Source of the DNA: Desulfurivibrio alkaliphilus AHT 2
Lineage (GTDB): Bacteria; Desulfobacterota; Desulfobulbia; Desulfobulbales; Desulfurivibrionaceae
Length of the DNA: 64,000 bases
Assembly (NCBI RefSeq): GCF_000092205.1
Contig: NC_014216.1
Coordinates: 1,116,001-1,180,000 of the forward strand
Direction: 5' to 3'
Both the position numbers and the translations under genes were made by a program. Shown one piece after another: positions 1 to 7,492 of the stretch. How positions within the stretch are numbered: position 1 is the stretch's first letter; every line of letters begins with the position of its first letter. The notes beneath the pieces are model-generated. The model was given only the letters and a program-made list of their open reading frames with translations. It was not told the DNA's origin and ran no database searches.

Positions 1-1
1 G

Positions 2-592
2 GCCGGCGAGGCCGGGGCGGGTTTCGCGGTGGTGGCCGACGAGGTACGAAACCTGGCCATGCGTGCGGCGGAAGCGGCCCAAAACACCGCTGAGCTCATC
101 GACAGTACAGTGCAGCAGGTCAAGGACGGGGCGGAAATCGTCGAGCGCACCAACGAGGCCTTTGGCGAGGTGGCCGGCAGCACCAGCAAGGCCGCAAGCC
201 TGGTGGGTGAAATCGCCGCCGCTTCCAAGGAGCAGGCCGAGGGAGTAAGCCAGCTAAACAGCACCATGGGTCAGATGGACGAGGTGGTGCAGCGCACCGC
301 CGCCAACGCCGAGGAATCGGCGGCGGCCGCCCAGCAGTTGAGCGCCATGTCCGCCCAGATGAAAGATTTCGTTGGCGAGTTGACATTCCTGGTCAACGGC
401 GAGGCCACGGTTTCACAATCCTCCGGCTATGAAACGGGCGGGGGAGTCCGACGTCGCCCGACACCGGCCGCCCCCACTCGCCAGGCCCTGCCCACCCCGG
501 CCCCCAAAAAGGCCAAGCCCGCCACTGCCACCGGCGGCAAAAAGGCGGAGGAAATCATCCCCTTCGACGACGATGATTTTAAGGATTTTTAA
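2..592 (+). CDS. Methyl-accepting chemotaxis protein, C-terminal part (5' end outside window)
   Basis: The frame is open from the first bases of the window and encodes AGEAGAGFAVVADEVRNLA, the conserved hairpin tip of the cytoplasmic chemoreceptor signalling domain that contacts CheA and CheW. It continues through a heptad-rich return helix (about 110 residues) with Ala/Glu/Gln-rich stretches typical of methylation helices. It ends in a Pro/Ala/Lys-rich linker and an acidic tail (IIPFDDDDFKDF) unlike the CheR-binding pentapeptide. The sensor half is missing because the window starts inside the gene. A clear terminator follows. The family is certain; the ligand cannot be judged. Confidence 0.95.
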   Translation, partial: AGEAGAGFAVVADEVRNLAMRAAEAAQNTAELIDSTVQQVKDGAEIVERTNEAFGEVAGSTSKAASLVGEIAAASKEQAEGVSQLNSTMGQMDEVVQRTAANAEESAAAAQQLSAMSAQMKDFVGELTFLVNGEATVSQSSGYETGGGVRRRPTPAAPTRQALPTPAPKKAKPATATGGKKAEEIIPFDDDDFKDF

Positions 593-634
593 ATAGCGCT
601 GAACACTCCCGCAACCCACTCGGCAGTAGCAGTC

Positions 635-671
635 CGCCGCCCGCAGGTATCACTTGTGGGCGGCGTTTTTT
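635..671 (+). terminator. Rho-independent terminator of the chemoreceptor gene
   Basis: An 11-bp GC-rich stem (CGCCGCCCGCA pairing with TGTGGGCGGCG, one G-T wobble) is followed directly by TTTTTT, about 43 nt after the stop codon. Confidence 0.88.
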
Positions 672-818
672 AACTAACCACCTAAGTACCAGCGGCCAAA
701 CAAAACCACCAAACACCAATGGGGCGCTGGAGGGAACCGGCCTTAACCCAGGCTCTTTTCAAAGTCATTGGTTGCTTGCTGTGGGGTGGGGATAGGGTGC
801 CGGCAAAGCCGGTATATA

Positions 819-847
819 TTGTAGCAGTTGGTATTTTGCGGTAGTAT
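819..847 (+). promoter_or_regulatory. Possible sigma-70 promoter for the MBL/GGDEF pair
   Basis: TTGTAG, a 17-nt spacer and TAGTAT lie about 62 nt before the MBL-fold gene. The rest of the interval 672-909 has no coding signal. The -35 box is only a partial match. Confidence 0.4.
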
Positions 848-909
848 TTGCATAGCTGAAGGTTGCCAACACCAACCTTAGACTACCTGAAACCTCTTAC
901 CGGTGCCCC

Positions 910-1710
910 ATGCCCAACCATTCCGCCACCGACGGACTCCAATTACAGCATGCCCTGGACCGGATGGATCAACCCACGGCGCTGTACAAGGACGGCGAGC
1001 ATGCCGTGTACTGGCTGGGAGTGCCGGAAGACACGGCCTTTCGCAGCAATATCTACCTGATCCGGGACGGCGGACATGGTTTGCTGGTGGATCCCGGCAG
1101 CCGCCACTTATTCGAGCAGGTTTACCGGCGGGTGGCGCAGATCATGCCCCCCGACTCCTTGGCGGGCATGATCATTTGCCACCAGGATCCCGATGTGGCA
1201 GCCTCCATGGGCCAGTGGTTGACCGTCAACCCGGCCATGAAGGTGCTGACCACTCCCCGCAACCAGGTCCTGCTGCCCCACTACGATCCTCCCGCCTATG
1301 AATTTTACGACGTCGAAGCCAACCCCGAATACCGGTTGCCCTCGGGCCGTTCGCTGCGCTTCATCCCCGCCCCCTTCCTCCATTTCCCCGGAGCTTTTAC
1401 TACCTACCACGCCGCCGCCCGACTGCTTTTTTCCGGTGACATATGGGCGGCCATTGATCTTGACTGGCAACTGGTGGTCTCTTCTTTTGCCGAGCATATC
1501 CCGGCCCTGGATCTTTTTCACACCGAGTACATGGCTTCCAACCTGGCGGCTCGCGGCTTTGTGCAACGGTTGGACGGCCTGCCCATCGACGCCATCCTGC
1601 CCCAGCACGGTTCCCTCATCGGCCCGGCCATGGTGCCGGAAGCCCTGGAATACCTGCGCCAACTGCGCTGCGGCACCGACATCATCTACGCCGGGCTGGA
1701 CCAACCATGA
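910..1710 (+). CDS. MBL-fold protein of the ODP (di-iron flavodiiron-like) type
   Basis: The 266-residue protein has a metallo-beta-lactamase fold with the metal ligands spaced as in the oxygen-binding di-iron domain of flavodiiron proteins: HQDPD (H91, D93, D95), H158 in HFPGAF, D177 in FSGDIW and H233 in QHGSL. The flavodoxin domain of true flavodiiron proteins is absent, so it is unlikely to reduce O2 or NO with its own FMN. Its stop overlaps the start of the following GAF-GGDEF gene (ATGA), implying translational coupling. I infer a di-iron O2/NO/redox sensor that acts with the cyclase. No strong ribosome-binding site precedes the ATG, so the start is uncertain by a few codons. Confidence 0.82.
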   Translation: MPNHSATDGLQLQHALDRMDQPTALYKDGEHAVYWLGVPEDTAFRSNIYLIRDGGHGLLVDPGSRHLFEQVYRRVAQIMPPDSLAGMIICHQDPDVAASMGQWLTVNPAMKVLTTPRNQVLLPHYDPPAYEFYDVEANPEYRLPSGRSLRFIPAPFLHFPGAFTTYHAAARLLFSGDIWAAIDLDWQLVVSSFAEHIPALDLFHTEYMASNLAARGFVQRLDGLPIDAILPQHGSLIGPAMVPEALEYLRQLRCGTDIIYAGLDQP

Positions 1711-2897
1711 ACGGCGAACGCGACCGCCCCCAACCGCCACATGGTTCCCAGGAGTGGCGCCTTTGCCGGCTGGAGCGGGAAAACCGCCTGCTGCGCCAGG
1801 GCATCAGCCAGGGGCAACGGATGAAAGAGCTGTGGCGCCAAGCCATGGACGACTTGCAGGCCGCCAATGATAAGCTGGCCCGGCGCAACCGACGTCTGGC
1901 CACCTTACAACAGGTGTCGGCGGCCATCAGTGCAACCATTGAGCAGGAAGAGCTGTTCCGGCACATCATCGATGCCATGGCCCGGCTGATTGACCTGGAA
2001 GGGCGATGGCCGCTGGGCATCTTCCTGGTGGAACCCGACGGCACCATGCGTTTGGCGGCCCACCGCAACGTGCCGGATCATTTCATCCTGGCCCACCAAA
2101 AAATGCGGGTCGGCGACTGCCTATGCGGGCGCGCGGCCCGGGGAGAGCTGATCATCACCCCGCGATGCCAAGCCAAAGCCTCGCGCCACATCGCCCCAGG
2201 CCCCATGCCGGAGCACGGTCACCTGCTGCTGCCGCTGTACGCCAAGGAACGGGTGGTTGGGGTGTTTTTTTATTATCTGCCCCCCGACCTGACCCTCACC
2301 AAAGCCGAGCTGGAGACCTTCCAAACGGTGAGCTACCAGCTCGGGCTGGCCATCGACAACGCCCGACTGTATGAAACGGTGCGCCGCCTCTCCATCTACG
2401 ATCCTTTAACCGGCCTGTTCAACCACGGCCAGTTTTACAACCTGCTGGCAGAAGAGCTCTCCCGCCACCAACGCACCGGCCGCCCCCTTTCCCTCCTGAT
2501 GCTGGATATCGACCATTTCAAGAAGGTCAATGATACCTACGGCCACCGGGCGGGGGATGCCGTTTTACAGCAACTGAGCGGGCTACTGAAAAAACAGGCC
2601 CGGGCCATCGACCGGGTCTGCCGCTACGGCGGCGAAGAACTGGCCCTGATCCTGCCGGAAACCGACCGGGAAGCGGCCCGGCAAACCGCCGAACGCCTGC
2701 GCCGGCACGTTGAAAAATGCTGTTTCGCCACCTGCGGCCAGCAAGAAATCGGGGTTACCGTAAGCATTGGAGCAGCCACCTGTCCCGATGCTGCAATCAG
2801 CGCCGAAACCCTGGTAAACGCAGCGGACCGAGCTCTCTACGCCGCCAAGCGGGCCGGCCGCAACCGGGTATGCAGCAACGGCTCCTGCGCGCGCTGA
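1707..2897 (+). CDS. GAF domain diguanylate cyclase (GGDEF)
   Basis: This 396-residue soluble protein should make cyclic di-GMP from two GTP. An N-terminal coiled coil (about 17-70) leads to a GAF domain (about 73-222), then a GGDEF domain with the active-site loop GGEEL (308-312). The inhibitory I-site RxxD (RAID, 299-302) lies exactly five residues before it, so product inhibition is expected. There is no membrane segment and no EAL or HD-GYP domain. The ATGA overlap with the upstream MBL-fold gene suggests that this protein supplies the sensory input. The GAF ligand is unknown. Confidence 0.92.
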   Translation: MNGERDRPQPPHGSQEWRLCRLERENRLLRQGISQGQRMKELWRQAMDDLQAANDKLARRNRRLATLQQVSAAISATIEQEELFRHIIDAMARLIDLEGRWPLGIFLVEPDGTMRLAAHRNVPDHFILAHQKMRVGDCLCGRAARGELIITPRCQAKASRHIAPGPMPEHGHLLLPLYAKERVVGVFFYYLPPDLTLTKAELETFQTVSYQLGLAIDNARLYETVRRLSIYDPLTGLFNHGQFYNLLAEELSRHQRTGRPLSLLMLDIDHFKKVNDTYGHRAGDAVLQQLSGLLKKQARAIDRVCRYGGEELALILPETDREAARQTAERLRRHVEKCCFATCGQQEIGVTVSIGAATCPDAAISAETLVNAADRALYAAKRAGRNRVCSNGSCAR

Positions 2898-3103
2898 ACG
2901 CCCACCACCGCCTCCACCAACACTCCAACCACACACAATTGCCACTTTATTGCCGGCTCACCCTGATGCACGGTTCGCTCTCAGCCAGCGGCGCTATCGC
3001 CATGAAGGGTCAACCAGGGCAAGGCCCCACCATTACCCTTGTGGCAACCCGCAACAAACAACAAAGAAAGTCTCGCCGCTCCCCTCTTAGTTGCCAAAGC
3101 AAG

Positions 3104-3132
3104 TTGACTAGCTTCACTTTTGAGCATAGAAT
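3104..3132 (+). promoter_or_regulatory. Sigma-70-like promoter ahead of the hybrid kinase
   Basis: TTGACT, 17 nt, TAGAAT, located about 117 nt before the kinase start. It lies in a 351-nt gap (2898-3248) where I see no gene; the rest of the gap is unremarkable. Confidence 0.5.
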
Positions 3133-3248
3133 GCCCGAAAATGAAATAACCGTTGTGCCGGGCAAACCGCAGTAATAATCGGATTGAACACGACTAACGG
3201 CACGCAATTACGACCTGGCAAAACACTGCCACCGGGCGGGGGAGTAAC

Positions 3249-5168
3249 GTGGGGCAAACTTTTTCTGCGACGGGATTCTGCCGACAACTGGTGGATTTTT
3301 CACCGTTACTGGCACTGTTATTAAGCGTGCTCGGGGCAACATCGGCGGCCCGGGCCGAGCAGGGAATACGCATCGGTGAACTGGCCCAGCGCGGCGCGGA
3401 ATATACTCCGGCCGGCTGGCAACCCGCCACCGCCGGTGGAGCCGAATACTTACCGGTCATCCTGCTAACCGGCGCTCTGTTGCTCATCTTGACCGCTGCT
3501 GCAGCCTGGCTGTTAAACCTCAACCGACATCTGCGCCGCTCCGAGAGCGACCTGCAACAGGCCAGGCACTTCCTGGAACAACGCGTGGAAGAGCGTACCG
3601 CAGAGCTTAGCCGCCTTAACCGCCTGCTGGAAGAGGAAAACCAAGCCCGCCTGGAAGCCTTGAGCCAACTGGCCGATGAACGGCAACGGCTGACGGTCAC
3701 CCTGCGTTCCATCGGTGACGGGGTGATCACCACCGACACCGCCCGGCGGGTGGAACTGCTCAACGCGGTGGCGGAAGAGATGTGCGGCTGGACGGAAGAG
3801 GAGGCCCGGGGCCGCCGGCTGACCGAGGTTTTTCAGTTGATCAACCATCGCACCGGCCAGGCGGTGGTCGACCCGGTGGAAAAGGTCTTGGCCACCGGCC
3901 GGGTGGTGGAACTCGCCAACCATGTCTCTCTGGTGGCCAAAGACGGCAGCCGCCGCAGTATTGCCGACAGCGCCGCCCCGATCATCGATATCGACGGCAC
4001 GATCATTGGCGCGGTGCTGGTGTTCCGCGATGTTACCGAAAAAGAACGCCTGGAGGAAGAGGCCATCCGGGCCCAGAAGATGGAGTCTCTGGGGGTTATG
4101 GCCGGTGGCATTGCCCACGACTTCAACAACGCCCTGACCGCCATCCACGGCAATGTCAGCCTGGCCCGCCTGCAACTGCCGGCCAACGGGGAAACCGCCG
4201 GGCTGCTCCAAAGTGCCGAGGTCGCCATCATGCAGGCCAGCGGCCTGGCCCGGCAGCTGCTGACTTTTGCCAAAGGCGGCAAACCGATCCGCAAGGTGGT
4301 CCCCATGGCTACCCTGATCAGGGACAGTGTCGAGATGATCCTTAGGGGCTCCGCCGTGCGGGCGGAATTCGAGCTGGCCACAGACCTCAGACCCGCCGAG
4401 GTGGATGCCGGCCAGATCACCCAAGTGCTCCAGAACCTGGCAGTCAATGCCCGCCAGGCCATGCCCGAGGGCGGAGTCCTGCAGGTGAAAGCCGATAACC
4501 ACCAGGGGCCACCGCCTGATCCGGCAATCCCGCACTGGCTGTGCCTGATCATCAGCGATCAGGGTCCGGGCATTCCCCCTGAACTCCAGGAAAGGGTTTT
4601 CGACCCTTATTTCACCACCAAAGAGGGTGGCAATGGACTGGGGCTGGCGATCTGCCAAGCCATTGTCAGCAAGCACAACGGCACCATCAAGGCCACCGCA
4701 AGCGCTGGCGGCGGCACCGAGTTTACCATCCTGCTGCCCGCCACCGACATGGACCCGGAGAGGACGGTGCTGGCGGTCAGGCACCGGGTACCGCCGGCCC
4801 GAATCCTGTTGATGGACGACGACCCCATGGTGGCCGATGTCATCCGCCGATCTCTGGAAAACCTGGGCCACTTGGTGGTCACCGTGGGGGAAGGGGCGGC
4901 GGCCATCTCCGCCTGGCGCCAGGCCAGAGAAGAAGGTCAGCCATTCCAGTGGGGACTGCTGGACCTGACAGTGTCCGGGGCCATGGGCGGCGTCAAGGCC
5001 GCCGCCGAAATCCGCCACCTGGACCATCAGGCGAGACTGATCGTACTCAGCGGCTACAGCGACGACCAGGTGCTGACCGATCCCTCCCGTTACGGTTTCC
5101 AGGGCGGCCTGGTAAAACCTTGCACCATCGGGGATCTGGAGACCATGGTGGGCAACGCCGCTTTCTAA
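3249..5168 (+). CDS. PAS hybrid histidine kinase with C-terminal receiver
   Basis: The 639-residue protein has a likely signal sequence or first membrane segment (18-36, ending ARAEQG), a second membrane segment (67-90), a coiled coil (95-148), a PAS domain (about 150-265), and a HisKA domain with phospho-acceptor H290 in GGIAHDFNN. The HATPase_c has an N box (NLAVNARQAM, 397-405) and a G box (GNGLGL). A receiver (about 517-639) has the acidic pocket DDD (523-525), D572 and K623. The very short periplasmic part suggests sensing through PAS. The GTG start is supported by GGGGGAG just upstream. No response regulator is adjacent, so the output partner is unknown. Confidence 0.93.
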   Translation: MGQTFSATGFCRQLVDFSPLLALLLSVLGATSAARAEQGIRIGELAQRGAEYTPAGWQPATAGGAEYLPVILLTGALLLILTAAAAWLLNLNRHLRRSESDLQQARHFLEQRVEERTAELSRLNRLLEEENQARLEALSQLADERQRLTVTLRSIGDGVITTDTARRVELLNAVAEEMCGWTEEEARGRRLTEVFQLINHRTGQAVVDPVEKVLATGRVVELANHVSLVAKDGSRRSIADSAAPIIDIDGTIIGAVLVFRDVTEKERLEEEAIRAQKMESLGVMAGGIAHDFNNALTAIHGNVSLARLQLPANGETAGLLQSAEVAIMQASGLARQLLTFAKGGKPIRKVVPMATLIRDSVEMILRGSAVRAEFELATDLRPAEVDAGQITQVLQNLAVNARQAMPEGGVLQVKADNHQGPPPDPAIPHWLCLIISDQGPGIPPELQERVFDPYFTTKEGGNGLGLAICQAIVSKHNGTIKATASAGGGTEFTILLPATDMDPERTVLAVRHRVPPARILLMDDDPMVADVIRRSLENLGHLVVTVGEGAAAISAWRQAREEGQPFQWGLLDLTVSGAMGGVKAAAEIRHLDHQARLIVLSGYSDDQVLTDPSRYGFQGGLVKPCTIGDLETMVGNAAF

Positions 5169-5214
5169 AAGCAAGCGATCACGGGGCCCGAGAGCCGGTC
5201 GCCTCCACGCCCCT

Positions 5215-5766
5215 TCAATCCCGCTTCAGCCAAGCCAATTCACGCTCCATCTCCTCCAGCCGGGCCTGAATCTCGCCGTTGAGGCGCCGGGTTTTTTCAG
5301 CCCGGACGAGCAATTCATGCAGTTCACTCCAGGCCCGCAGGTTGGCGCTGACCACCCGTAGCAAAACCGGGTGCTCGGTTTGATGAATCCTACGCAGGAT
5401 CGTCGCCATCTCGGGCCAAGCCGGAATTTTATGATCATCCCCGGTGCCCGCAATTCCGGGGTTGTCGCCGTCATTGCCGCCGCCGACCGCCAACTTTGCC
5501 GACCGCCGCAGCTCCCGGCCATCGGAAACACCCGGCAATTCGCCGCAAACACACTCACGCCCGGTGAGCAACCAGTCTAAAGAAACCCCGGTGGCGGCGG
5601 CAATCCGCAACAGGGTATCGGTTTTAGGCATGGAGCCGTTACTCCAGATGCGGGCAAAGGTAGCCGAAGAAAGACCGACCCTTTTGGCCCAGGCATAAGG
5701 TTTTTCATGGCCAATCACCAAGCCGAGGCGCTCTTTAAAACCGCTTGTGTCTTTTTTCTTGTCCAC
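5215..5766 (-). CDS. HTH_3 (phage repressor type) transcriptional regulator
   Basis: An N-terminal Cro/CI-type helix-turn-helix domain (about 65 residues; AWAKRVGLSSATFARIW and PKTDTLLRIAAATGVSLDWL) is joined by a Gly/Asp-rich linker to a C-terminal helical, coiled-coil-like segment rich in Glu, Leu and Arg. It lacks the S24 peptidase half of LexA/CI-type repressors. I place the start at the GTG at 5766, because AAAGGGGG lies seven bases upstream. A TTG at 5814 would add 16 residues and has no such site. It faces the hybrid kinase (convergent) and stands alone; its target genes are unknown. Confidence 0.75.
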   Translation of the reverse strand: MDKKKDTSGFKERLGLVIGHEKPYAWAKRVGLSSATFARIWSNGSMPKTDTLLRIAAATGVSLDWLLTGRECVCGELPGVSDGRELRRSAKLAVGGGNDGDNPGIAGTGDDHKIPAWPEMATILRRIHQTEHPVLLRVVSANLRAWSELHELLVRAEKTRRLNGEIQARLEEMERELAWLKRD

Positions 5767-5814
5767 CCAGCACCCCCTTTGGCAACCATTGTAAATTTCC
5801 ACTTCCCCCGCCAA

Positions 5815-6630
5815 ACGATACCGCTTAGCCCATCTGGCAGGAAACGGGTGGTGGCCGGATATTTGCCACCCTTGGGTGTTTGCTGGTGTTCTTGCTGGTC
5901 AACCTGGCCCGATCACGAACACAAAATGACCGAAACCGGAGCTTGAAAGTGTGTAGGAGTAGCTGTGCTGAGGGAGGGGTAAAAAAAACTGGGCTTTTAT
6001 TTCCCCCCGGAATCATGGATCTCTCGGCTAGTGTCGGCAGGGGCTGGCGGTATTTTCATCATAATTATTACATTTCCGACTTCCGAACAATCAAACCGCC
6101 CAGCGGCTGCCCACTAGGCCTGCAACCGGGCAATTCGACCCTAATAATTCCAGCGTAGCAAAACCTGGTAAGGCGAGCAATGAAAGAAAGCGGCAATTAA
6201 TCAGAAAAATCGGCTTTTTGGCTTGTCGACAAAAACTTTTGGGGGCAATATATGCAACATAACTTACTGAAACACGATATAAACCTCGTCGTCCGCCAGG
6301 TTTTTCTTTTCCGAAGCAGCTGGGTGCCCAACAATCGATATACCGGGACGAAGGAGTAGAAATCATCTGCCTGCGCTAATGGCAGCCCGAAAACGCCACC
6401 TTCTATAAAAGATATTTGCCATTGAGCACCTTTGCACCCGATGCCAACATATTGGCACAGCTTGACAAAACGTCGCACCCGCTGCCACAATGTGGTTATC
6501 GTTTTCTCGACAGGCACCCTGCCGAGCCCCCTCCACCCGCAAAAAATAAATATTGTCGCTCTGGCATGCAATTTGTGCTCAGCAACAATGGCCAAAGGGT
6601 ACCGAGAATCATCAGTTGCGTTTGACGGTT
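5815..6630. other. Long non-coding gap, relatively AT-rich
   Basis: About 0.8 kb with lower GC than its surroundings. Open frames here (for example a 132-codon minus-strand frame at 6197-6595) show no recognisable domain, unusual Cys/Trp/Phe content and no ribosome-binding site, so I call no gene. It may hold the remains of decayed DNA, as the next gene is a pseudogene. Confidence 0.5.
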
Positions 6631-6659
6631 TTGAAAAAAAATGAGATTTTCTTTATAAG
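6631..6659 (+). promoter_or_regulatory. Strong sigma-70-like promoter before a decayed chemoreceptor
   Basis: TTGAAA, a 17-nt A/T-rich spacer and TATAAG, 39 nt before the start codon, with GAGGAGG as ribosome-binding site at about 6685. Expression signals look intact although the coding region is broken. Confidence 0.6.
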
Positions 6660-6698
6660 GCTCCCAAAAGATTCAACCCAATCGAGGAGGACCTGAAA

Positions 6699-7425
6699 AT
6701 GGCAAATGGCTTCAACTTTTCCCTAAAGCAAAAAATGCTCATCCCTCTTCCGGCCTCGGTGCTTATTTCCGCCTTACTGGCCCCCTTGGTTAAGCGGGAG
6801 CTGGACCGGCTTAGCGGCAGTTTCAAAGAGAACACAGCTACCGACAAACAGGGAGAGGTGGAGCGGGCCGTGGCTCGAGCCGGCCAGGATGCTATAGAGA
6901 AAGCCACGGTTTTTACCCGCCTGCCGGAGGTTTTAGGAGCCTACGCCATTGCCCATCAGGGCAACATCGATAACCCCGATGATCCTTAAGCCCAAGAAGC
7001 TCGGGAAATGCTGCGCCGGCAACTGGGAGAAGCGATGCATGGCTTCAGCGACGCCGCCGGCGCGCCCATGCAGTTGCATTTTCAACTGCCCAATGGCCGT
7101 AGCCTGGTACGGATGTGGCGGGAGCGGCAAATCCAGCGGGATGGCGCCTGGGTGGATATATCCGATGATATTTCCGTTTTTCGCCCCACGGTGATGGAGG
7201 TTAACCGCAGCGGACGGCCGGTTACCGGCATTGAAGTGGGCCGGGGCGGTTTTGTGGTCCGGGGGGTGACCCCCCTCCGTTCCCCCGATGGCCGCTTTTC
7301 CGGTTCAAGATTACCGTGACCAGCAGATCGTAGTCATGGTCTTTGCCAGCGATACCACGGCGGTGGAAGACAGCATACGTAACGTCTTTTTTATTCTGGG
7401 CGGCATGGGTATATGCGGTTGCAGC
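6699..7425 (+). pseudogene. Broken chemoreceptor sensor domain (dCache-like), in-frame stop plus frameshift
   Basis: A frame begins MANGFNFSLKQKM, has one membrane segment (about 13-30) and reads for 96 codons to an in-frame TAA at 6987-6989. The same frame resumes at once (AQEAREMLRRQLGEAM) and continues to about 7300 with motifs I associate with double-Cache chemoreceptor sensor domains (RSLVRMWRERQ, GIEVGRGGFVVRG). The similarity then passes to frame +1 (DQQIVVMVFASDTTAVED) and stops at a hydrophobic segment near 7420. The HAMP and signalling domains are absent. The stop is TAA, so selenocysteine or pyrrolysine recoding is not an explanation. It ends shortly before the heme kinase. Confidence 0.8.
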
Positions 7426-7492
7426 CGGGTCGCGAAGGCCCACCAGCAGCCTGCAAAACGGGTGACCAGGCAATCAGGACAAGGGGGCCACA

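Noticed and set aside
5172-5215. A remnant of the stop-codon hairpin element after the first hybrid kinase
   Set aside because: It shares only about 12 bases (GATCACGGGGCC) with the flank of copy 9 and has no paired arms or GATC/GCTT plan.
6197-6595. A 132-codon minus-strand frame in the AT-rich gap
   Set aside because: No ribosome-binding site, no recognisable domain and an overlapping competing frame.
6987-6989. Recoding of the in-frame stop as selenocysteine or pyrrolysine
   Set aside because: The codon is TAA, not TGA or TAG, and a second lesion follows.
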